Both the position numbers and the translations under genes were made by a program. From Pleomorphochaeta sp. (GTDB lineage: Bacteria; Spirochaetota; Spirochaetia; Sphaerochaetales; Sphaerochaetaceae): DNA of 60,359 nucleotides. The stretch lies in NCBI GenBank assembly GCA_028532815.1, contig JAQQAS010000047.1, positions 74,841-135,199 on the forward strand, read 5' to 3'. Positions 33,868 to 43,000 of the stretch are shown here, one piece after another (the stretch's first letter is position 1; each line of letters opens with the position of its first letter). The notes below the pieces were generated by a model, which worked only from the letters and a program-made list of their open reading frames with translations, was not told the origin of the DNA and made no database searches.

Positions 33868-33869
33868 AT

Positions 33870-35123
33870 CTAGTTTTCCCCAATAATTTTTACAGGATTT
33901 TTTGGAGCAGTCGCAATTATTATTGTTCCTTTACCACACTCACTATTAATTTTAAAGCTGCCTCTAATTAGTTCAAATCTTTCTGCTAAACCAACTAAGC
34001 CAAGTCCCTTTTTATCTTTTGTTTCATAATATTTTTCACTATCAAATCCAATTCCATTGTCTTCAATTATTAAGTGAGCTTCTTCTTTTGTATAGTTTAA
34101 TTTAATTGATACTTTATTGGCATTAGAGTGTTTTATAATATTTGTGCTCCCTTCTTGGATAACTCTAAAGAGAGCAATTAGGGTTGCATAATTACAACTG
34201 CTATCTTCTTTTTCTATACTCTCTTCAACCTCTATTCCACTTTGTTTTAGTGTAGAGATTATAGGTTTAATTTTCTTTTCCATAGAGAATTTAGTATCAG
34301 ATTGTGTTAAGTCATTTAACACAGCTCTTGTGTCTTGAAGACTAGAAGTTGCCACTTCAATTGCTGCATTAATAGCGGTTTTGCTTTCATTTGAATCGAT
34401 ATCAAAAAAAGCTTGTGCTTTTCTAAGTTGAATTTGTAAGGCCGTTAGTGAATGACCAATATTATCGTGCATGTCTCTAGCAATTCTAGTTCTTTCTTCT
34501 AATACAGATGTTTTGGCAATTTCACTAGCATATTTTCTTAGTTCAATTTGTGATTTGTTCAATTGGTTAAGTAATATTTCTTTTTCCAAGCTATTGTTTC
34601 TATCAATTTGCCAAAAGTTTGAAAACAGATAAAAAATTACAACTATAAAAATTCTTTGGAGAATTATCATAAACATGTAGTAAAATTCAATATCAAGTTT
34701 TCTGAAGTTGAAACTATCAAGTAAAATATTTATTAGGCATAGAAAAATTATGAAAACAATACTTTTTTTTGAAGACATTATAAAAGAAGTATAAAATGCC
34801 AACAATGGTATCAAATTGATATAGAAGGGTTCAATCTCACCACTTTCTTGGTATTCATATGCAAAAATAAGTACAAGACTTAGTAATCTTATGCAAAAGA
34901 ATATATTCAGCATTAACGTTTTTTTTGTTGAATAGTTGTTATAAAAATCTATTAACTCTGTAATTATAAATATGGCTAATAATAGACTTTTCAAAATGGT
35001 TTCAGATAATAAAGATTTTCCAGGTGGTCTCTGTGAGAATTGGAGAGGAATCAAAAATAATATATAGATTATTACAATAAATAATCTTATTAGTTTCTTT
35101 GTATTATTATTATTTGTTATCAT
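33870..35123 (-). CDS. DesK/NarL-type sensor histidine kinase
   Basis: A 417-residue kinase. Five or six transmembrane helices (about 12-165) form the sensor, with no large extracytoplasmic domain, suggesting it senses something in or at the membrane. A dimerisation coiled coil (170-205) leads to the HisKA_3 box ARDMHDNIGHSL with phospho-acceptor H219. A HATPase_c domain follows (SNIIKHSNANKVSI; IEDNGIGF; GLGLVGLAERFELIRG). The start at 35123 has no clear Shine-Dalgarno. It is the first gene of a two-gene operon with the NarL-type regulator. Confidence 0.9.
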   Translation of the reverse strand: MITNNNNTKKLIRLFIVIIYILFLIPLQFSQRPPGKSLLSETILKSLLLAIFIITELIDFYNNYSTKKTLMLNIFFCIRLLSLVLIFAYEYQESGEIEPFYINLIPLLAFYTSFIMSSKKSIVFIIFLCLINILLDSFNFRKLDIEFYYMFMIILQRIFIVVIFYLFSNFWQIDRNNSLEKEILLNQLNKSQIELRKYASEIAKTSVLEERTRIARDMHDNIGHSLTALQIQLRKAQAFFDIDSNESKTAINAAIEVATSSLQDTRAVLNDLTQSDTKFSMEKKIKPIISTLKQSGIEVEESIEKEDSSCNYATLIALFRVIQEGSTNIIKHSNANKVSIKLNYTKEEAHLIIEDNGIGFDSEKYYETKDKKGLGLVGLAERFELIRGSFKINSECGKGTIIIATAPKNPVKIIGEN

Positions 35124-35158
35124 TTTATATATTTTTACATAAGTTTATTTTTTTTACT

Positions 35159-35172
35159 ATGACTATAGTCAT
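35159..35172. promoter_or_regulatory. Perfect 14-bp palindrome upstream of the DesK-type kinase gene
   Basis: ATGACTATAGTCAT is a perfect palindrome lying 36 bases before the kinase start, in the short gap between two two-component operons. NarL/LuxR-type regulators bind palindromes, so autoregulation by the partner response regulator is plausible. Confidence 0.5.
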
Positions 35173-35227
35173 TTTTAAAAATTACATTTTTCCTATTATT
35201 TTAAAATTATATAAATTTAGAAATAGT

Positions 35228-36544
35228 TTAATAAACAGGAATTGTAATGGTAAAAGATATAGTATTTTTTATTTCATCAACACTAGCCGTTATTTTCCAC
35301 CCATGGCTAGCAACAATAGATTGAACTGTGGCAAGACCTAATCCAAAACCTAAACCTTTTCTACTATTATCGCCTCGATAAAATGGTTCAAATATATGAT
35401 TTAAAGAGTCCCCAGTTATGTCAATTTTGTTTGAATTAATTATTGAAATGGATAAACCATTATAGTCTTGTGTTGAGTTAATGATTATTGGTTTAGAACA
35501 ATCTCCATATTTAACAGAGTTATCAATTAAATTTTCTAGAGCTCTTGTTAATAAAACTGAATCAAATTGTGTCTCATATTCTTTATTAAAATTAATATAA
35601 GATTCAAAGTTTATTTCTTTAAAATCTAATTCTTGTTTAACATCTTTGCAAAAATTTTCTAAAAATGGATATAGTTTTCTAGATTTTAAAGTAGTTTTAA
35701 AACCTTGATCGGTTATTCTAATATAATTTATTAATGAGGAAATTCGCTCTACTAGTATTTCACTTTTATCGTGGATAATATTTAAATATTTTGTTTGAGT
35801 TTCTTTATCCTCAGCCATTCCATCCCTTAATGCTTCGGTATATCCAATTATTGAAGATAATGGAGTTTTTAAATCGTGTGATACTCCTGCAAAAAATCTT
35901 GCGAGTTGATGTCTATCTTCTTTAATTTGAATTCTCATATTTTCAAGTGAATTATCTAGGAATATAAAGCTGTCTTTTTTTTCTATATTTATAGGAGTAT
36001 CATAGTCCCCAGAAGCAATATTTGATGTTGCTTTTTCTAATTTTTTCAAATGCTTTCTCATTCTATTTATTCCAATAAAGGATAAAATACAAATAGTTAT
36101 TAAAATATATCTAAATATTAAACCTATAAATAGCATTCTTTTTGTTACTAGGCCATATGAAAAATATAATGTATATTCACTACCATCGTTGAGAGTAATA
36201 AGTTTCTTTGTAGTATTTGTAGGAGCATTTTCTATTTCTATTAGATTATATACGGGTAGATTGTCTTTTAATAATACAATGTTTTTATCTGATGTTATTG
36301 AATCTAATTTTAAAATAAGTTGTTCTTCAGTTTCTACTGCATCTAAAGATTCTAAGACTTCAAAAGCGTCTTTATTTAACATTTCAGGGATTGAAAAGAA
36401 ATTGTGATCATTTGAAAATATGTCGCTAGAGTAGGTTACTAAAGGGACTATTACTAGAATTAAAAATGAAAGGATTATTGGAGGTAATAATAGATAAAAA
36501 AAACTATTATTAGATGTGCATTTTTTAGTTTTGTTTTTTCTCAT
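35228..36544 (-). CDS. Sensor histidine kinase of the Lol-like operon
   Basis: A 438-residue membrane kinase. TM1 (about 15-38), an extracytoplasmic sensor of about 90 residues and TM2 (about 132-155) are followed by a HAMP-like linker (LEKATSNIASGDYDTPI), the H-box GVSHDLKTPLSSIIGYTEAL and a HATPase_c domain ending in GFGLGLATVQSIV. It overlaps its response regulator by 20 bases and is the last gene of a seven-gene operon with an ABC exporter, a LolA-like protein and an outer-membrane protein. It may sense envelope state and adjust that system. Confidence 0.92.
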   Translation of the reverse strand: MRKNKTKKCTSNNSFFYLLLPPIILSFLILVIVPLVTYSSDIFSNDHNFFSIPEMLNKDAFEVLESLDAVETEEQLILKLDSITSDKNIVLLKDNLPVYNLIEIENAPTNTTKKLITLNDGSEYTLYFSYGLVTKRMLFIGLIFRYILITICILSFIGINRMRKHLKKLEKATSNIASGDYDTPINIEKKDSFIFLDNSLENMRIQIKEDRHQLARFFAGVSHDLKTPLSSIIGYTEALRDGMAEDKETQTKYLNIIHDKSEILVERISSLINYIRITDQGFKTTLKSRKLYPFLENFCKDVKQELDFKEINFESYINFNKEYETQFDSVLLTRALENLIDNSVKYGDCSKPIIINSTQDYNGLSISIINSNKIDITGDSLNHIFEPFYRGDNSRKGLGFGLGLATVQSIVASHGWKITASVDEIKNTISFTITIPVY

Positions 36545-37235
36545 CTAATCGTTCCTTTTCAAAATAATAACCTTTTCCTCTTACAGTTTTTATATATCTA
36601 GGTTCATGGTAATCTTGTTCTATTTTTTTTCTTAATCTTTGAATATAAACAGTTACGGCTGAAATGTCTCCATATTCTTGTTCCCAAATTTTGTCATATA
36701 TTTCTTGGGTTGAATATGTTTTTCCGGCATTTTTGACTAGAAAAGATAAAATTTCAAATTCTTTAATAGGAATAGAGATTATACTTCCAGCTTTCTTTAA
36801 ACAGTAGCTATCGTCTATTAATTCAAAATCATCAAATTTTATTGAGGAGACATTATTCTCTTGATTTTTTGCATTTTCTCTTCTAATGATTGCTCTCACT
36901 CTAGCAACTAAGACTTTTGGTGCAAAGGGTTTGATTACAAACTCATCTGCACCGATTCCTAAGCCCATGATAATATCTTCATCAGCTTCTCTAGCTGAAA
37001 CAATTATTACCGGAGTTTGGGAAATTTGTCTAAATTTAGTTAAGAATTCAAAACCATCGATTCCAGGTAGGTTAATATCAAGAAGAACAAGATCAAAAGT
37101 GTTTTCTTTTAATAGGGCTAATCCTTCTTCAGCATAGATAACATGTTTTGTTTCAATGCCTTCTTTATTAAGGTATAAGCTTTCAAGTTGGGCTAGTTCA
37201 ATTTCGTCTTCTATAATTAACACTTTTGCTCTCAT
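36525..37235 (-). CDS. OmpR-family response regulator of the Lol-like operon
   Basis: A 236-residue response regulator. In the receiver, E9-D10 and D53 (LLDINLP) plus the lysine of VIKPFAPK form the phosphorylation site. The OmpR winged helix (about 135-228) contains IPIKEFEILSFLV and VTVYIQRLRKKIE. The ATG overlaps the stop codon of the outer-membrane protein gene (TAATG), so it is co-translated with the envelope genes rather than transcribed separately, an arrangement suited to feedback. DNA sites are not known. Confidence 0.93.
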   Translation of the reverse strand: MRAKVLIIEDEIELAQLESLYLNKEGIETKHVIYAEEGLALLKENTFDLVLLDINLPGIDGFEFLTKFRQISQTPVIIVSAREADEDIIMGLGIGADEFVIKPFAPKVLVARVRAIIRRENAKNQENNVSSIKFDDFELIDDSYCLKKAGSIISIPIKEFEILSFLVKNAGKTYSTQEIYDKIWEQEYGDISAVTVYIQRLRKKIEQDYHEPRYIKTVRGKGYYFEKERLDEKKQN

Positions 37236-38521
37236 TAGAAGTCTCCTTCTCCTATTGTAAATGATATATATGGTTGAATGTCATATTGAATATAATCTAT
37301 TCCATAATAATAATACGAACCTAAGGTAATTGAAATATCATCATTCATGCTATATGAAAAATTAGCTGAATTAATACTACTAGATTGTGATAAATTATTA
37401 ACAGAGAGAAGTGAAAAGCTTAAATCATTAGGAAGAGATATTGATAACAACCCTGCTAATTGATGTGTAGTATCGTATGGAACTGAAAAATTATTAATAG
37501 TAATACTGTTTGAAGATCCATTTTGATTATAATAGTATTGAGCTAAGAATGTTACTGATGTATCAACTAACTCAGAGATCTCTTTTAATACTTGTATACC
37601 GACTGTTCCTTCAAAATTAAATTCACTTCCATCGTAAGATTCTACTACCTCAGTAAATACATCTATATCTGTCAAAAGTGATGTTGAAGAGGTAAATGCT
37701 AATTTTGTTGGATTATTACTTTGATCATAATTATAATAACCACTTAAAGTATATTCTCCATTATTAATTACTTTTTCAATTCTTGCAGCTAATCCTATTT
37801 CACTTGGGTCGTAATCTTCTGTATTAGGGAAGGTTAGATACCCATATAGATTATCATTTCCTATTGGTTTGTTAACTTTTATAGCAAGGGGACCTTCTTG
37901 TTCATCATCTGCATTTAATGGATCTATGGTTGAAATATTTAATAGATTTGCAGGACTGTAGAAATACCCAACTCCCATATTTAATGTTTGTTTTCCAACT
38001 CTTACAAAGTAGCTATCATCGAGTAAAAAGTCATAGAATAATTCATCTATGCTAAAGAAATTGTATTCTTCATCTACATATGTACTATCATCATCTTCTG
38101 TATTAAAAAAGGGATATGCAATTGTTGCTTTTGTATAAAATCTAGTATCTGTAGTTGGTCTAGCACTTAGAATTAATTCTGTTGAAATATCAGATGAAGA
38201 ATAATAATCTAGAGAACTTGAATCATCAAAATCGTATTTCAGTCCTGTTGTAAAATTAAAGGAATATGATCCCGAAATAGAGACTTCTTCACTTAATAAG
38301 TCATCAGATAGGATTAGTTTTGAGCTTGAAGTACTATTTTCGCTCTCAAATAAATCGTCATTTCCAAAGAGGCTGTCGTCAGAGAATAGATCATCATCCA
38401 TAAATAAACTACTTTCATCTTCAATAATATCAGTGTCGTTGAACAGATTGTCTAAATCATCACCAAATGCTGAAGTTGATACAATCGTTGCTATTAATAA
38501 TAAACTAAATATTTTTTTCAT
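37235..38521 (-). CDS. Predicted outer-membrane beta-barrel protein with acidic LF-repeat N-terminus
   Basis: A 428-residue protein with a signal peptide (1-20, ending SAFG). Residues 21-70 are very acidic and carry a repeated LF unit: L26F, then L39F, L45F, L51F and L57F at exact six-residue spacing (for example DLFSDDSLF). The rest alternates polar and hydrophobic/aromatic residues in short strands (SISGSYSFNFTTGLKYDF) and ends in Phe after YISFTIGEGD, the usual end of an outer-membrane barrel. The barrel body contains a GKQTLNMGVGYFYSPANLLN element like that of other spirochaete-type porin-like proteins. I cannot name the family. It follows the LolA-like gene by ten bases and the permeases further upstream. 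Confidence 0.75.
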   Translation of the reverse strand: MKKIFSLLLIATIVSTSAFGDDLDNLFNDTDIIEDESSLFMDDDLFSDDSLFGNDDLFESENSTSSSKLILSDDLLSEEVSISGSYSFNFTTGLKYDFDDSSSLDYYSSSDISTELILSARPTTDTRFYTKATIAYPFFNTEDDDSTYVDEEYNFFSIDELFYDFLLDDSYFVRVGKQTLNMGVGYFYSPANLLNISTIDPLNADDEQEGPLAIKVNKPIGNDNLYGYLTFPNTEDYDPSEIGLAARIEKVINNGEYTLSGYYNYDQSNNPTKLAFTSSTSLLTDIDVFTEVVESYDGSEFNFEGTVGIQVLKEISELVDTSVTFLAQYYYNQNGSSNSITINNFSVPYDTTHQLAGLLSISLPNDLSFSLLSVNNLSQSSSINSANFSYSMNDDISITLGSYYYYGIDYIQYDIQPYISFTIGEGDF

Positions 38522-38531
38522 TGTCTTTTCC

Positions 38532-39284
38532 TTAATTATTTACTCTTTCGATATAAGATTTGGTGAAAACTGAATCAGGAATATCATCTGTTGAAATATT
38601 ACTAATCTGAATTGTAGTTTTTTTACCTTCGATTAATTCGTCTTGGAAAATCATATATGTTGCAACATAATTGCCATCAACTAATTTATATTTTGTGTAA
38701 TAACTAGTTCTAAGTAATGTACCACTTTTGCTAAATTCTTCTTTCTTTAGTGTTACAGTTCCTTGTTTAGAGACATAAATCTCTTGAAAAGGGTAAGTAA
38801 CTTCATTATTTGTAGCTTCAAGCGATAGAATATTTACATCGTAACTACCTAGTTTTCCTTCTTCAACTGCCACTACATTGTAATCTTCAAGTAATGAAGA
38901 AGAGGTAAAGTCAGAATTATTTGCATCTGAGTCATTAAATTGCTCTTTCATTGAAGTGTGAGAGAATTTTCTACTATCTGGGTCATAGAACCAAAGGTTA
39001 TCATCAATTAATAAATATCCTTGGCCTTTGTTAATTGTAGGTTCTTTTATTAATAACAGAAATTTATCATCATCATCATCTCTAAATTGGTAAACTACAG
39101 TTTTTTCAATACCATCTTCTGGATCTTCACTGATCATTGAAAGTGTTGCACTAAAATCTGATCCTTCAAAGTTTGACTGAGAATCTATTATTTTCAAAAT
39201 TTCAGTTCCTTCTTCTATTGTTGTTGCAAATGCTGAGTTAAAAGTTACTGCAGCTATAAATATTATTGTTATTATTTTTTTCAT
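38532..39284 (-). CDS. LolA-like outer-membrane lipoprotein-sorting protein
   Basis: A 250-residue periplasmic protein with a signal peptide (1-20, ending SAFA). The mature part has the LolA/LppX-like pattern: a run of amphipathic strands with VVYQFRDDDDDKFLLLIKEP, GQGYLLIDDNLWFYDPDSRK (a hallmark of this subgroup) and YVSKQGTVTLKKEEFSKSG. These form an open half-barrel that carries lipid or lipoprotein across the periplasm. It sits nine bases after an FtsX-type permease and ten before the outer-membrane protein, as expected for the soluble carrier between an inner-membrane extraction complex and the outer membrane. Confidence 0.82.
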   Translation of the reverse strand: MKKIITIIFIAAVTFNSAFATTIEEGTEILKIIDSQSNFEGSDFSATLSMISEDPEDGIEKTVVYQFRDDDDDKFLLLIKEPTINKGQGYLLIDDNLWFYDPDSRKFSHTSMKEQFNDSDANNSDFTSSSLLEDYNVVAVEEGKLGSYDVNILSLEATNNEVTYPFQEIYVSKQGTVTLKKEEFSKSGTLLRTSYYTKYKLVDGNYVATYMIFQDELIEGKKTTIQISNISTDDIPDSVFTKSYIERVNN

Positions 39285-39293
39285 TATTGTCTC

Positions 39294-40607
39294 CTAGCGT
39301 AGTTCGTCTGCTACTGATTTTTTCAATGCACTATTTACTGGTCTTGAAACGGCAAATAAACTTATAAGTGATACTAATACTGCAACAAATAGGATGAATC
39401 CTATATTAATTGGGAAGTATAGATGGTTTTCTTTTAATATGAGAGATATAGCACCTTGGTCCGGATTTATTTTGATTAATGATGCTATTCGTGTAATAAC
39501 TAGTTCAGCAAATAGTCCAAGAGGAACACCTTTTACTGCAATTAAAATTCCTTCAAGATTAAATAGTTTCTTTACAGATTTCTTTTGCATTCCCATAGCT
39601 CTCATTGTTCCAATTTCTAATACCCTTTCATTCATAATTAATCTAAAGGTGTTTATTAAACCAACCATTGTTATTAATAACATGATAAAGAATATTGCAT
39701 AGGCTATGGCGTTAATCACATTCAATGCTGTAATTGCTGCTTCGGTAAAATCAGTAAGGTTAGATAGTGTAAATCTAGTTCCTTCCCACTCTTGATTAAT
39801 ATCTGTTGCAAACATGCTCATTCTAGCTGACATAAAGTCATCTTCTTCATCTGTTGGGAGAGGGAGTACTCCTCCATTTTCTTCAATAGAAGTTTCAATT
39901 GTAGCCTGTACTTGTGCTATGTTATTTGCATCTTCTAATTCTAATGTGAGTGTCTGATATTGATTTGCATCTAATCCTAAGACACTATTCAATCCTTCAA
40001 TTGAAACATAACTAGAAGAATCTCCTATCAAACTATTGCTTTGGGCTACCCCTATTACACTGTAGCTAGCAACATTTTCTTGTCCAGAAACTGTTTGGAA
40101 ACTAAAGACAATATCATCTCTAATATTAATCCCAAGATCTTCAAAAGCTTCTTCGCTTAAAATTATGTTTTCTGGATTGTCAATTCCATCTATTGTTCCT
40201 TCAATAATTACTAAGTCATTTCTAAGTTGTTCTTCATTTTCCCAATCAATTCCAACTACAGATCCTGAAGTAGATTGACTGTGGAAAATTAAATTACCAT
40301 TAGCATTTGATCTTTTGTGGTAGCTTTTAATTAGTGATGGATCAACATCATTAATTGCTGCTTGAAGTATATCAACATCTGATATTTTATTTACTATTTT
40401 CCCACTATCTAATTGTTCATCACCACTTATATATATATGTCCACCTAAAGCTGAGGTAATTCCTTTTTCTATATTAATTGTGAAGCCTGATGTTAAACTC
40501 TGTATAAGGATAATTACCATGGTTCCAAATGCAATTGCAAAGGTGAGCATATTACTTTTCTTTTTTTGTCTTTTAACGTTTCTATTTGCTATTTTAAAAT
40601 ATTTCAT
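39294..40607 (-). CDS. FtsX-like ABC permease (second of pair)
   Basis: A 437-residue permease with the MacB/LolC-E layout: TM1 near the N-terminus (about 20-42), a large periplasmic domain (about 45-305) and three C-terminal transmembrane helices (about 310-335, 355-380, 398-420). The cytoplasmic coupling region reads MNERVLEIGTMRAMGMQKKSVKKLFNLEG, the typical FtsX E-I-G-x-x-R-A-x-G motif. It starts eight bases after the first permease and probably forms a heterodimer with it. These exporters extract lipids, lipoproteins or peptides from the inner membrane rather than import solutes. Confidence 0.9.
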   Translation of the reverse strand: MKYFKIANRNVKRQKKKSNMLTFAIAFGTMVIILIQSLTSGFTINIEKGITSALGGHIYISGDEQLDSGKIVNKISDVDILQAAINDVDPSLIKSYHKRSNANGNLIFHSQSTSGSVVGIDWENEEQLRNDLVIIEGTIDGIDNPENIILSEEAFEDLGINIRDDIVFSFQTVSGQENVASYSVIGVAQSNSLIGDSSSYVSIEGLNSVLGLDANQYQTLTLELEDANNIAQVQATIETSIEENGGVLPLPTDEEDDFMSARMSMFATDINQEWEGTRFTLSNLTDFTEAAITALNVINAIAYAIFFIMLLITMVGLINTFRLIMNERVLEIGTMRAMGMQKKSVKKLFNLEGILIAVKGVPLGLFAELVITRIASLIKINPDQGAISLILKENHLYFPINIGFILFVAVLVSLISLFAVSRPVNSALKKSVADELR

Positions 40608-40615
40608 TGTAACTC

Positions 40616-42133
40616 CTACTTGCTCATTGCTTCTCTAGGTGAGATTCTAAGTGCCACTGAGACAGGGTATAAGCTTGATACTACAGATACGATTGTGATG
40701 CTTATAATTGATAACAATATGGAAGAGCCACTAATTCTAGGGATAAAAACATCTCCGCCTAGTAATATTTTTGTAAAAGTTCCTGTTGCTTGAATTCCTA
40801 TTTGCCCTGTAATTCCAAGAATTGAAACTCCAAGTATTATTCCTATTATCCCAAATACGATTGTTATGAAAATTGTTTCCAAACTAATCATATTTTTAAT
40901 ATAGTTTTTCTTAGCCCCTAGAGCTCTCATCGTTCCAATTTCATTCGTTCTCTCAGAGATTGAAACAACTAATGTATTCATTATTACAATTACTACTACA
41001 ATAGCTATTAGGGCTAAAATACCATAGAAAACTATTGATATCACATCAGCTAATTGGGCTGACATTCCAGCTCCTTTAGTCCATTCATATGCTATAAGAT
41101 CCCAGCCATTTTCTTCAAACATAGTGTTTAAATTATTAATTACTGACTTTGTATTAGCTGAATCTTCTGTTTTAATTAGCATATAACTAAATGCATCCTC
41201 ATTTATTGTATTTAGAACATCTCTTTGTGATGTGTCCCCTAGGATATTATAGATATCATCTGTACTAATATCTAAAGTGTCTTCTGTATCTGTTGTAAAT
41301 AAAGAATCTGATGAATCAGAAAATAAATTATCATCTGAGAAGAGGCTATCACTTTCAGAGGAGAATAGCGCTTCTTCATCAAAGGCACCTAAGTTTGCTT
41401 TTTCGTTATCATCTAGATTTAAAGATGTTTCTGTATTTAATAAGATTCCATTTAAGGCTCTAATATTCTCTAAATCTATAAAACAAATTAATGAAATATC
41501 AATAGAATCATCATCATATTGGTGGATACCTCTAATTGTAACTTCACGAACTTTTGTTCCAGATGTTTCATTTATGCTTGTTAAAAGGATTTTATCTCCT
41601 ACTTTTATTTCTTCAGTAGTAGTAGAATTTAGCATATCGTAAACGTATTGAGATAAAACTATTCCTTCTTCACCACTTTTTAAGAAAGATCCATCTGTAA
41701 TGTTTAGTCCTTCTGGAAATATCTGTTGATAATCAGAAGGGTCTATTCCTCTAAATATACCAAAGCCTGTTCCATTTTCACCTATTGTCATTAAGCCGGC
41801 TGCATTAATTTGTCCAGTAGTATCACTAACTCCATTAATTTTAATTACTGCTTCTTCGACTTGTGAATAATTGTCTATAACTGCATTAGCGCCATCACTA
41901 TCAAAAGAGGGCATAATTAATGAAGGTTCAGCATTATCTGTAGGGGATATAAAGATACTGCCTGTGTATTTGTTTACATAATTTTCTTCAATACCTGTAT
42001 TAAGAGTATTTAAAATACTAGAGCCTATTACTAAAATAGCAACGTTTAAAGTTATTAGAACCCCTATGATTAGAGTCTTCGATTTATGTAATTTCAAATT
42101 TCTATAGGCAAGCTTTGCTGTTGAAAAATTCAT
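40616..42133 (-). CDS. FtsX-like ABC permease with acidic LF-repeat insert (first of pair)
   Basis: A 505-residue permease: TM1 (about 20-42), a periplasmic domain of about 330 residues and three C-terminal transmembrane helices. The coupling motif is ERTNEIGTMRALGAKKNYIKNM. Within the periplasmic domain, residues about 250-290 form a low-complexity acidic insert with LF pairs at L256, L264, L270 and L278 (SLFSDDNLFSDSSDSLF). This insert is not part of the usual LolC/MacB fold and closely resembles the N-terminus of the outer-membrane protein encoded downstream in the same operon. It lies eight bases after the ATPase gene. Confidence 0.9.
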   Translation of the reverse strand: MNFSTAKLAYRNLKLHKSKTLIIGVLITLNVAILVIGSSILNTLNTGIEENYVNKYTGSIFISPTDNAEPSLIMPSFDSDGANAVIDNYSQVEEAVIKINGVSDTTGQINAAGLMTIGENGTGFGIFRGIDPSDYQQIFPEGLNITDGSFLKSGEEGIVLSQYVYDMLNSTTTEEIKVGDKILLTSINETSGTKVREVTIRGIHQYDDDSIDISLICFIDLENIRALNGILLNTETSLNLDDNEKANLGAFDEEALFSSESDSLFSDDNLFSDSSDSLFTTDTEDTLDISTDDIYNILGDTSQRDVLNTINEDAFSYMLIKTEDSANTKSVINNLNTMFEENGWDLIAYEWTKGAGMSAQLADVISIVFYGILALIAIVVVIVIMNTLVVSISERTNEIGTMRALGAKKNYIKNMISLETIFITIVFGIIGIILGVSILGITGQIGIQATGTFTKILLGGDVFIPRISGSSILLSIISITIVSVVSSLYPVSVALRISPREAMSK

Positions 42134-42141
42134 AGTTGCTC

Positions 42142-42855
42142 CTATTGTTGATGTCTTAAATTTGAAACAATTTCACCATCTTTTAATGTGATAACATGGT
42201 CAGCAATTTCTACAATTGTTGGATCATGAGTTGAAAAAACAAAGGTCGTTCCAAGATTTTTGTTCATCTTTTTCATTAACTGTATAATCGCTTCACTACT
42301 TTTTGAATCAAGGTTTGCTGTTGGTTCATCAGCTAAGACTATTGAGGGTTTTGTAACTAGTGCTCTAGCTACTGCTACTCTCTGTCTCTGTCCACCGGAT
42401 AGTTCATTGGGTTTGTGCTCTCTCCATTCCTCAAGACCAACTGTTTTGATTAAATAATTAATCCATTCTTTATTTTCTTTTTTTTCCTCTTCAGTTTGTT
42501 TCCCAAATAATAAAGGAAATTCAATATTTTCATAAATATTTAAGACTGGAATTAAGTTGAAAGATTGGAAAATAAAACCCAGTGTTTCATGGCGAAGTTT
42601 CGTTATCTCCTCTTCTTTTAATCCATTTGTAACTTTTTTATCTATAATTACTGTTCCGGTATCAGAGGTATCAATACAACCAACCATATTCAAAATTGTT
42701 GATTTACCAGAGCCTGAAGGACCTGAAAAGGATACAAAGTCTCCTTTCTTCAATGAAAAGGAAACATCTTTTACAGCGTGAACTTTTGTTTTTCCTAATG
42801 AATAATATTTGTTGACATTATTAAATTCTATAATACTTGTATCTTCTAAACTCAT
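42142..42855 (-). CDS. ABC exporter ATPase, LolD/MacB type
   Basis: A 237-residue ATPase. Walker A is GPSGSGKSTIL, the Q-loop region reads GFIFQSFNLIPVLNIYENI, the signature is LSGGQRQRVAVARAL, Walker B with D-loop is LADEPTANLDS and the switch histidine lies in STHDP; all are typical of the LolD/MacB/FtsE group. I choose the ATG at 42855 because GGAG lies six bases ahead; an ATG at 42867 would overlap that site and has no site of its own. It is the first gene of the seven-gene operon and powers the two FtsX permeases. Confidence 0.93.
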   Translation of the reverse strand: MSLEDTSIIEFNNVNKYYSLGKTKVHAVKDVSFSLKKGDFVSFSGPSGSGKSTILNMVGCIDTSDTGTVIIDKKVTNGLKEEEITKLRHETLGFIFQSFNLIPVLNIYENIEFPLLFGKQTEEEKKENKEWINYLIKTVGLEEWREHKPNELSGGQRQRVAVARALVTKPSIVLADEPTANLDSKSSEAIIQLMKKMNKNLGTTFVFSTHDPTIVEIADHVITLKDGEIVSNLRHQQ

Positions 42856-42933
42856 TTTATGCTCCATGTTAATTTTGTATGCTAATAATAGGAGAAGATA
42901 AAATATTAATTAATAGACACAATATAAATAGTT

Positions 42934-42950
42934 AATAACAATTTGTTATT
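42934..42950. promoter_or_regulatory. Inverted repeat upstream of the Lol-like operon
   Basis: A perfect 8-bp inverted repeat with a one-base centre (AATAACAA-T-TTGTTATT) lies about 80 bases ahead of the ATPase start, in the region that must contain the operon promoter. It is a candidate operator. The sequence is AT-only apart from one pair, so chance is a real possibility. Confidence 0.4.
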
Positions 42951-43000
42951 TTATAATAATGAAATTTAATTTATTTGTATAAAAGAAATTATTTAGAAAT

